A stretch of DNA of 64,000 bases, from positions 124,001 to 188,000 of the forward strand of contig NZ_SMZP01000008.1 of NCBI RefSeq assembly GCF_013181195.1, written 5' to 3'. Origin of the DNA: Caulobacter sp. RHG1 (lineage in GTDB: Bacteria; Pseudomonadota; Alphaproteobacteria; Caulobacterales; Caulobacteraceae). Within the stretch, counting starts at the first letter, position 1. Every line of letters begins with the position of its first letter. The notes below the pieces were generated by a model that was not told the DNA's origin, did no database searches, and saw only the letters and a program-made list of their open reading frames with translations. Of the stretch, positions 58,467 to 64,000 are shown piece after piece. The translations under genes and the position numbers were made by a program.

Positions 58467-60330
58467 TGGCCCCAATCGGGATGCCCGCGAACCGAGACGC
58501 GATCTTGCGGCCTTCACGCCAGTCTGGGCCATAGGCCTCTTCCATCTCGGCGGCGTCCTGCTCATCCATCCGCCGCTTTTCTTCCTCAACATAGCGCTCG
58601 TAGAACAACCGGGCCTTTTCCCTATGCGTCGGTGTCGGCGTGTTGGGTGCGGCGAGCGCACGCGCAATCTTGTGAATGGCGCGCAGGCCCGAGGGATCAT
58701 CACCCTCGCTCAGATCGCCGAACTCGTTGGCGCCGACCATCCGAACGATGTCGAGGGACTTGGTGACCTCGCCACGATTGCCGATCCAGAACACCGCAGC
58801 GCCACGAGCGACAACCATCCTGTACAGCCGCTCGCCACCGGCAACGTGACAGGTCACCTTCACCGGCATCGCCCTCAACGCCTCGGCGACCTTCATTCGC
58901 GCCTGTGTCCGGGTCTCCTCGTCGTCCACATCCAACAGGTCGCGGACCTCGAAAACGCGCCGCTGATGCTCGGCCGGATCGACCGCACCTCGTGCTCGAT
59001 TCAGGCGCTTTTGGGCGTCCTCGACCGCAGCCTTCAGCTTGCCGATCTCCCGTTCCAGTTCATCGACGCGGACTTGATAGCCCGGAATGTGCGGGTTCTT
59101 AATCGACAGGTTGATCGCGGACGCCTGCTGCTCGACGGCATCCTTCAAATCCTTCTCGATTTGGGCAAGCTCGATCACCAGACCGATGGTCTCACTGCCC
59201 TTGGTGAAGTATCGATCATCCAGCGCGAGGTGCAGCACCTCTTTCAACGCCGATTTCTCGAACGGGGCGTAAGCGAACATCTGCCGCTGTGTGCAACCAC
59301 GGCGCTGCATGGCATTCCGGCACTGGAACAGACCCTTCCGCAGGACGCTGGTCGGCGAAAGCTTGCTCGACTGGCGGGGGCGGAGCGTCATCGGCCCACC
59401 GCAGCAACCGCAGTAGATCGATTGGGCGAACAAGTTGGTGGACAGGCGACGATAACGCCCGCCCGTGCCGCGCCGACCATCGGATGCGGCCCGGGCCGCA
59501 GCAACAAGCGACGGGTCAACGATACGGTCGAAATACCCGACGATGCGCTCGCCCGTGCCGGTCTTGTTGCTGGCGCCGGGGATGTAATCACCTTCGACCG
59601 CCGGGTTGTGAAGCAGCAGGCCAATATACTTGTCGGTCCACTTCACACCACGCCCACCGAAGCTCGGGACCGCCTGATCGTTGAGGTAGGCGGCGATCAT
59701 GCGATTGCCCTGCCCCTCAGCGCTCCAGCGGTAAATGTCGCGGACGATGTCAGCCTTCAGATCGTCGATCTTCCATTTGCCCTCGTCGGTGACAGTCATC
59801 CACGCCGGAGTGCGGCGGGAGATAATCTTGCCCTCTTTGGCGCGCTCGAATCGACGTTGCCAGTTGTCGCTGTTCAGGCGCGACTTGCGTTGCGAGTGCT
59901 CGTGCGCGACCTGAGCCTTGATCAGGATCATCAGGATATTGGTAATAGCGTCGGGGCCGCGTAGGGCGTGCTCGTCGTAGACCTTGTCGCCATCAACCGT
60001 GGCGATCTTCAGCCCGATCTCGCAGAGGTCTTCCATCCACCGTTGCGCGCTCCGAGGGTCAAGGCGCGACAGGCGGTCGAGTTGTTCGACAACGAGAATC
60101 GAGCCCGGCTCGATCTCTCCGTTGCGGACGCGGGCCGCGAACTTCCCCAGCTTGCCGGATCGAAGGTGGTCGCCCTTCCACGCCGACTTACCCTTGTCTT
60201 CCACGATTTCGGCTACTGTCCAGCCGTGGCGCGTGCACATGTTCTCGCACAGTTCGCGTTGCCTCTCCAGCGACGCGCCGTGCTCTTGTTGAGGCGTGCT
60301 GAACCTCGCGTATAGGTAGGCTTTCGGCAT
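58459..60330 (-). CDS. large serine recombinase (integrase of the element)
   Basis: The 623-residue protein has the full large-serine-recombinase layout. The catalytic domain carries nucleophile Ser11 (YARFSTPQQ) and LVVEQLDRLSRLDP, the recombinase domain comes next, then a zinc ribbon with Cys pairs in YCGCCGG near 306 and CRNAMQRRGC near 340, and a predicted coiled coil (about 385-440) that controls excision. Such enzymes act between short attP and attB sites with a 2-bp crossover, without host factors, and excise with a directionality factor. The gene reads away from the right junction, 102 bp from it. ATG at 60330 is chosen because the catalytic domain begins there. Confidence 0.95.
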   Translation of the reverse strand: MPKAYLYARFSTPQQEHGASLERQRELCENMCTRHGWTVAEIVEDKGKSAWKGDHLRSGKLGKFAARVRNGEIEPGSILVVEQLDRLSRLDPRSAQRWMEDLCEIGLKIATVDGDKVYDEHALRGPDAITNILMILIKAQVAHEHSQRKSRLNSDNWQRRFERAKEGKIISRRTPAWMTVTDEGKWKIDDLKADIVRDIYRWSAEGQGNRMIAAYLNDQAVPSFGGRGVKWTDKYIGLLLHNPAVEGDYIPGASNKTGTGERIVGYFDRIVDPSLVAAARAASDGRRGTGGRYRRLSTNLFAQSIYCGCCGGPMTLRPRQSSKLSPTSVLRKGLFQCRNAMQRRGCTQRQMFAYAPFEKSALKEVLHLALDDRYFTKGSETIGLVIELAQIEKDLKDAVEQQASAINLSIKNPHIPGYQVRVDELEREIGKLKAAVEDAQKRLNRARGAVDPAEHQRRVFEVRDLLDVDDEETRTQARMKVAEALRAMPVKVTCHVAGGERLYRMVVARGAAVFWIGNRGEVTKSLDIVRMVGANEFGDLSEGDDPSGLRAIHKIARALAAPNTPTPTHREKARLFYERYVEEEKRRMDEQDAAEMEEAYGPDWREGRKIASRFAGIPIGAIS

Positions 60331-60393
60331 AGTTAGAACCCTCACTACATGCCTTAGCTGTCGATGCTTAACATCCACCTATTCGGACCAGTG

Positions 60394-60435
60394 CTACGGC
60401 GTTAGTCGCAGTAGCTAACAGCGAAATACTTGCTC
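60394..60435. other. right attachment junction
   Basis: GCTC at 60432-60435 is the shared core; g15 5' sequence lies to the right. On the minus strand the joint reads gactgGAGCaagtatttcgc. The element end resembles the bacterial sequence across the core (AAGTATTTCG against GAGTACTTCG), as expected for related attP and attB arms. The 11-bp CTACGGCGTTA at 60394-60404 also occurs at 39596-39606. Confidence 0.75.
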
Positions 60436-61796
60436 CAGTCGGCAGCGTAGCCCAGCCGGGTCGCCGGACCGACCACCGCCCGCACCTCGGCCGCCAGGGC
60501 CTTCAGCTTGGTCACCGCCGGATAGGCCCCGCCCGCGCCGCGCACCGTGGTGACGCCGCGCAGCTCCGAGCCGATGACGAAGCCGTCGACGCCGCCGGCC
60601 TGGGCGGCCAGCGCGGCCTGGTGCAGCACCATGCGGCGCAGGCCCCATTCGCCGTCGAAGAAGGCGTTGACCTGGGTCGCCGCCGCGGCTGTGCCGTCCG
60701 CCCCCGCCGCGCAGGTGATCCGGCCACGCCAGGGATAGGTCGGCGTGTCCATCAGGATGAACGGATACAGCACCACGCGCAGCCCGCGCCGCTTCAGCTC
60801 GGCGATGGCCTGCAAGACCACCGCGTCGGCCGGCGTGCCGCCATAGGCCGGGGCGCCATCCTTTAGCGAGACCACATGCGCGCCGGCGCGATCGACGCCG
60901 GCTACGCTCCAGGAGAACGGCAGCGTCTCCTTGGCCAGGTGCTCGACGCCCGGCTTGATCTGGCACTGGCCGCAGCGCAGGTCGGTCCCGAACCAGCTGA
61001 CGACCAGGGTCACCTCCTCGACGGCGGGCAGTTGGGCCTGCAGTTGATCCAGCGCCACCACCAGGTCCGGCCGCCCTTCGCCATTGTGGATGCTCTCGGA
61101 CGCCGTGCGGGTCAGGCCTTCACGGCGCAGCACCGCCTGCGTGGCGTAGACGAACTCGCCCGCGCCAGGGATCAGGCAGACGCCCTTCAGCCGCTCCTCC
61201 AGCCCGACGGTCCCTGGAACGCGCGGCCGGCGGAAGACCTCGAACGACAGCTGCGGCGGGCGATTGCCATAGGGCTCGAGCGGCAGATCCTCGAACACCA
61301 CATAGGCCACGCCGCGATAGGCCGGAGCGTCGCCCTGAACGGCGACGATGAGAGGGTCCGGCAGCTGATCCTCGGTCCCGCGATGCAGGCGCATAGTCAC
61401 GCCGGTCATGTCCATGACCTTCCCGTCGGCCCAGATCCGGCCGACGCCGTCGATCGGCCCTTCGGCCACGGCGACGGCGAATGACAGGCTGTAGGCGTAG
61501 GCAGTCGTCTTCTGGCCCTTGGAGCCGCCGACGCGACCCTCGACCCGCTTCTCGCGAAACCGCGCCGCCCAGATCACCTGGCCGCCGACGCGCGCGCGAC
61601 CGAAGACGCAAGGGATCGCCGCCCCCTCCGCCGCCCCAGTCAGGCGCAGTTCGGGGATGCGCGGCCCGATCTGGCGAGCCGGGCTCAGGGCGCTGACCAG
61701 CGCCTGGTCTGCCATCGCCCCCAGCGTGGCGCCGGCCACCGCCCCGAGCGGTCCGCCGATCGCCGCGCCGACGCTGGACAGGATCATCTGGGCCAT
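60402..61796 (-). pseudogene. GTA host-specificity/TIM-barrel tail protein (g15), N-terminal fragment
   Basis: The 5' part (455 native codons, 61796 down to 60432) of the GTA tail-tip gene. It starts with a small Gly/Ala-rich region (ILSSVGAAIGGPLGAVAGAT) and runs through the tail-protein part into the TIM-barrel-like domain (LRVVLYPFILMDTPTYPWRG, then LGYAADWS). After the junction it picks up nine element-encoded residues (KYFAVSYCD) and stops at 60402. The truncated product lacks about 63 percent of the protein and should not build a working tail tip. It is directly downstream of the g14 peptidase gene, 9 bp away. Confidence 0.93.
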
Positions 61797-61805
61797 GGCG
61801 GCCTC

Positions 61806-62363
61806 CTATGCGGGGAAACGAAAGACGGCGACCAGGCGCTCGCGCCACCAGCGGCCCAGGGCGCTCTCGACGCAGGCCCGGCCCCAATAGGCGTGGATTA
61901 TCCGGTCGGGACCCGACTGGATCGCGCAGTGCTTGGCGACCGCGCCGGGGGCCATGCGGAAGACCAGGACGTCGCCGGGGCCGGCGGTGCTTGGCGCAAC
62001 AGGCAGCAGCCAGCGACCGAACGCCTCCAGCAAGAGTTCCCGCCCGCCGGTCTCAGCCCAGTCGGGGCGATACGGCGGCGGGGCCTCAGGCTCGGCGCCG
62101 TTGAGCGCACGCCAGACGCCGCGGACGAGCCCCAGGCAGTCGCAGCCGGCCTGGAGGGTCGAGGCCTGGTGGCGATAGGGCGTGCCCAGCCAACGGCGGG
62201 TTTCGGCAACCACGAGCGCCCCCTCCGTCTCGCTGCGTATCCGCAGCGATCCACCTCCCCCGCACGCGGGGGAGGATGGGGCACCTTCTCCTCCCTCGTG
62301 AAACGGGGGAGGTGGCGCGGCGCGGATACGCGCCGTGACGGAGGGGGCGCTGACCGCCTTCAC
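61806..62363 (-). CDS. GTA NlpC/P60-family cell-wall peptidase (g14) with an in-frame repeat insertion
   Basis: Residues from about 50 to the end match the GTA g14 hydrolase, which helps tail penetration of the cell wall: VVAETRRWLGTPYRHQASTL, catalytic Cys in AGCDCLGLVRGVW and His in AKHCAIQSG. The GTG at 62363 overlaps the g13 stop (GTGA). Directly after the fourth codon, 137 bp of a palindromic dispersed repeat (62215-62351) are translated in frame as a Pro/Gly-rich stretch (residues about 5-50), then the family sequence begins. It may still be active; an internal GTG near the family start is possible. Confidence 0.85.
   Translation of the reverse strand: MKAVSAPSVTARIRAAPPPPFHEGGEGAPSSPACGGGGSLRIRSETEGALVVAETRRWLGTPYRHQASTLQAGCDCLGLVRGVWRALNGAEPEAPPPYRPDWAETGGRELLLEAFGRWLLPVAPSTAGPGDVLVFRMAPGAVAKHCAIQSGPDRIIHAYWGRACVESALGRWWRERLVAVFRFPA
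62215..62351. repeat. 137-bp palindromic repeat with 15-bp terminal inverted repeats
   Basis: AGCGCCCCCTCCGTC (62215-62229) and GACGGAGGGGGCGCT (62337-62351) are exact inverted termini. Inside is the 22-bp core CCTCCCCCGCACGCGGGGGA then GG (62254-62275), found identically after map at 8932-8953. This looks like a small non-autonomous (MITE-like or REP-like) element. It is inserted within the g14 coding frame, without a stop and with the frame preserved. No target duplication is evident. Confidence 0.75.
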
Positions 62364-62986
62364 CGCCGCCCCCCATCATTCCGCTCGCCCTCGACGGGGT
62401 ACAGGGTCAGGAAATCCTCGCCCGGCGCCGTTGGGAAGCCGCGGAAGTTCACGCCGTTGGCGAACGTCCCGACGCACGTCGCCCAGCGCTTGTCGCAAGC
62501 CGCGCCGGTCTGCGCCACGATCCCGCACCGTTCATCGCCCAGCCGCGCGTCGCACAGCCGGGTGAAGGTGCGTCCCGCCATCCGCTCCAGATCCGCCGCC
62601 GGTCCGGCCAGGGTCGCCTTGAAGGCCTCGCCCTCGCAGGCGACCGAAGCGATGCTGGCGGTCCACAGCCGCACCACGCGATGCGGCGCGCTCCAGTCCA
62701 CCCGCAGCGCGGCCACCTGCGCCCCATCATAGAGACCCGCCGCGAGATCCGCCTCGCTGAGGCCAGCGTCGTCCAGAACGCCCAGCGCCGCCGCCTGCCC
62801 AGGCGCATAGCCGACCGCGGCGTCGCTGGCGCCAGGGCTCCAGCCGCCGCCGGCCCTGCAGGTCACGCCGTCGACCACCAGATCGCGATCGTGGTCGGTG
62901 AAGCCCAGTCGCGCGCCGTCGCTGCGCACCACGATCCAGGCCCAGCAAAGGCGGGCGACATCCAGCCCCTCGGGCAGGGCGCGCAT
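62360..62986 (-). CDS. GTA tail protein, DUF2163 (g13)
   Basis: The 208-residue protein matches the DUF2163/phage BR0599-like GTA family: ARLCWAWIVVRSDGARLGFT, DHDRDLVVDGVTCRAGGGWS, then a C-terminal Cys-rich region (FTRLCDARLGDERCGI, ACDKRWATCVGTFANGVNFR, FRGFPTAPGEDFLTLYPVE). The Cys cluster is typical of these iron- or zinc-binding tail hub proteins. ATG at 62986 shares a base with the g12 stop; the stop overlaps the g14 start. All four cluster genes are therefore coupled. Confidence 0.9.
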   Translation of the reverse strand: MRALPEGLDVARLCWAWIVVRSDGARLGFTDHDRDLVVDGVTCRAGGGWSPGASDAAVGYAPGQAAALGVLDDAGLSEADLAAGLYDGAQVAALRVDWSAPHRVVRLWTASIASVACEGEAFKATLAGPAADLERMAGRTFTRLCDARLGDERCGIVAQTGAACDKRWATCVGTFANGVNFRGFPTAPGEDFLTLYPVEGERNDGGRR

Positions 62987-63606
62987 CAGACCCGCACCTC
63001 GACCAGGGCGCAGGCCGTGACCCGGCCGGCGGCGAAGCCCTCCAAGGTGACGTCCAGGCGGTCGGTGTCGAAGCGCGCCGGCGCATCGAACTCGAAGCCG
63101 GCCTTGACCGCCGCGCCCGCGGCTGGCGCGACGTTCAGGGTCACGACGCCGGTCGTCGCCTCCACCGTGAAGGCGCTGGCGGCCAGAACCACGCCGGCCA
63201 CCGAGACCTTGACCGTGCCGACGACCGGCTTGGCGATCGTCCGCGACACCGTCCCGTAGGCCTTGACCAGCTGGAACGCCTTGCGCGCGCCATCGCCCGC
63301 GCCGATCGCCTGATCGCCCGCCGTCGTCACGCCCGAGGGCGCGCATGACTTGAAGTCGGCCGGATCCCTGAACCGAAACCCCGCCAGCCGCCCGCCCCGC
63401 GCCTCGAAGAAGGCCAGCAGCTCGGCGATCTCATCCAGCGGCCGGGCGGCGGTGGCGATCAGCCAGCGGCGGCGGCCCTGGCTCCACGGACTGGTGCGGC
63501 GCTCGAACCCCGAGGCCAGGGTCACGACCTCGGTGCGCCGCTCGATCCCGCCCGTGCAGCCGAACGCCAGGCGCGCGGGCAGGCGCACCTCGTGGAACTC
63601 GCTCAT
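62986..63606 (-). CDS. GTA tail protein, DUF2460 (g12)
   Basis: The 206-residue protein matches the DUF2460 tail family: FHEVRLPARLAFGCTGGIER, RTEVVTLASGFERRTSPWSQ, then GRRRWLIATAARPLDEIAEL and a C-terminal receptor-binding-like beta domain (ASAFTVEATTGVVTLNVAPA, then AARF-like segment to VEVRV). In GTAs it is the distal tail protein that begins the baseplate set. It is the first gene of the local minus-strand run; its usual upstream neighbour g11 is not present, and a divergent DUF805 gene lies 157 bp away. Confidence 0.9.
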   Translation of the reverse strand: MSEFHEVRLPARLAFGCTGGIERRTEVVTLASGFERRTSPWSQGRRRWLIATAARPLDEIAELLAFFEARGGRLAGFRFRDPADFKSCAPSGVTTAGDQAIGAGDGARKAFQLVKAYGTVSRTIAKPVVGTVKVSVAGVVLAASAFTVEATTGVVTLNVAPAAGAAVKAGFEFDAPARFDTDRLDVTLEGFAAGRVTACALVEVRV

Positions 63607-63762
63607 GGCGATCTCTCCGGGTTCACGAAAAGGTTTGCAGAAAATTTGACGCGGAAGCGGAGCTGTTCGCGGCGAATGCGATTAAGTCTGCGTCATGACC
63701 CGCTTTTCACTTCATCGGCGGGTCGTCGGTCCCTACGTATGGGGTCGAGATTGGAGAACACG

Positions 63763-64000
63763 ATGGATTGGAAGACCCTGTTCCTGTCGCCGGAAGGCCG
63801 CATCGGCCGCCAGGCGTTCTGGATCGGCTGGCTCGTCCTGCTGGGCGTCAACGTGGTGGCCGGCTGGCTCCCGCTGATCGGCTGGGCCATCTCGCTGGCC
63901 ACGATCTACGCCAGCGTCTGCATCCATTCCAAACGCCTGCACGACATGGGTCAGACCGGCTGGTGGCAGGTGCTGCCGTGGGTGCTGGGCCCGATCCTGG
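63763..64000 (+). CDS. DUF805 inner-membrane protein (partial, runs off the window)
   Basis: The visible 79 codons show a DUF805 (YhaH-type) membrane protein. It begins MDWKTLFLSPEGRIGRQAFW, followed by a helix (IGWLVLLGVNVVAGWLPLIG), another helix and the family signature KRLHDMGQTGWWQVLP, then a third helix at the window edge. Function of DUF805 proteins is unknown. The ATG at 63763 is preceded by GGAG. The gene is divergent from GTA g12; the 156 bp between carry both promoters. Confidence 0.88.
   Translation, partial: MDWKTLFLSPEGRIGRQAFWIGWLVLLGVNVVAGWLPLIGWAISLATIYASVCIHSKRLHDMGQTGWWQVLPWVLGPIL

Larger units (their letters stand above)
39587..60431. mobile_element. 20.8-kb integrative defence element inside the GTA g15 gene
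   Basis: The element lies between two copies of the 4-bp core GCTC (39587-39590 and 60432-60435). Removing 20,845 bp joins GCC GAC TGG AGC to GAG TAC TTC GGT, giving the family sequence ADWSEYFGHQP in an unbroken 1229-codon frame. A large serine recombinase gene ends the element on the right, 102 bp from the junction. Cargo includes Nmad2/Nmad3, a type I restriction system with an Abi_C gene inside it, a metallopeptidase, a solitary methyltransferase, FRG and DUF5677 proteins, and a small resolvase. I see no capsid, tail, terminase, conjugation or replication genes. Confidence 0.92.

Noticed and set aside
58624..59964. 446-codon frame antisense to the large recombinase
   Set aside because: Shadow with no domain; the minus-strand recombinase is complete.
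39596..60404. The 11-bp repeat CTACGGCGTTA as the recombination core
   Set aside because: Joining at this repeat would leave extra codons and a stop in g15; joining at GCTC restores the family sequence.
39587..60431. Interpretation of the element as a prophage
   Set aside because: No terminase, portal, capsid, tail or lysis genes were seen inside it; GTA tail genes are outside it.
1..64000. CRISPR array
   Set aside because: No set of evenly spaced direct repeats with unique spacers was found by reading; only palindromic repeats and short direct repeats occur.
1..64000. rRNA operon or complete tRNA genes
   Set aside because: No rRNA-like conserved stretches or complete cloverleafs were noticed apart from the tRNA-Leu fragment; a covariance search would be needed to exclude them fully.

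Overview
The window looks like a chromosome segment of a Caulobacter-like alphaproteobacterium. Base composition is GC-rich and most backbone genes strongly favour G/C at third codon positions. Gene content fits: a CcmIEFH cytochrome c maturation operon, GlnE, MsrPQ, and the tail end (g12-g15) of an alphaproteobacterial gene transfer agent (GTA). Genus is inferred from content and style, not from any search.

Layout. (1) 1-3812 is the right end of a genomic island. It carries a Fic protein, a small protein and an AbiE-like two-gene toxin-antitoxin pair with a palindromic operator, and ends at a 58-bp 3' fragment of a tRNA-Leu(UAA) gene. (2) 3844-37173 is ordinary backbone: small regulators and membrane proteins, a MoaB/CinA-type protein, sfsA, map, radC, an M19 dipeptidase, msrQ/msrP, an ECF sigma-factor operon, an EF-hand protein, glnE, an M56 peptidase, an exported threonine-aldolase-like enzyme, a two-component pair with a ParE-type module between its genes, a DegP/HtrA protease, ccmHFEI, a hydrolase, a second two-component system with a PepSY protein, an outer-membrane receptor and a DnaJ-like protein. 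(3) 37262-63606 is the minus-strand GTA tail cluster g12-g13-g14-g15. Its last gene, the TIM-barrel host-specificity protein, is split into two fragments by a mobile element. (4) A DUF805 membrane protein begins at 63763 and runs off the window.

The central observation is the element at 39587-60431 (20,845 bp). It encodes a large serine recombinase at its right end. Joining the GTA sequence across the 4-bp core GCTC restores one uninterrupted 1229-codon reading frame with the expected family sequence at the joint, so it is a precise insertion into a GTA gene. The cargo is mostly genome-defence-like. One plus-strand operon (45624-55671) runs Nmad3, Nmad2, HsdM, HsdS, an Abi_C-domain protein, HsdR, a YgjP/M48 metallopeptidase and a beta-class DNA methyltransferase with two N-terminal helix-turn-helix domains, mostly joined by 4-bp or 1-bp overlaps. 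Around it lie an FRG-domain protein, a second small serine resolvase with res-like palindromes, a DUF5677 protein, a membrane-anchored coiled protein, small hypothetical genes, and a 1-kb gene-poor stretch with a 29-bp perfect hairpin. No phage structural genes were seen in it, so I read it as an integrative defence element, not a prophage.

In the integrated state the host probably makes no full-length GTA tail protein while the element supplies restriction, modification and possible abortive-infection functions. Precise excision would restore the GTA gene, so the locus could act as a switch between GTA production and element carriage.
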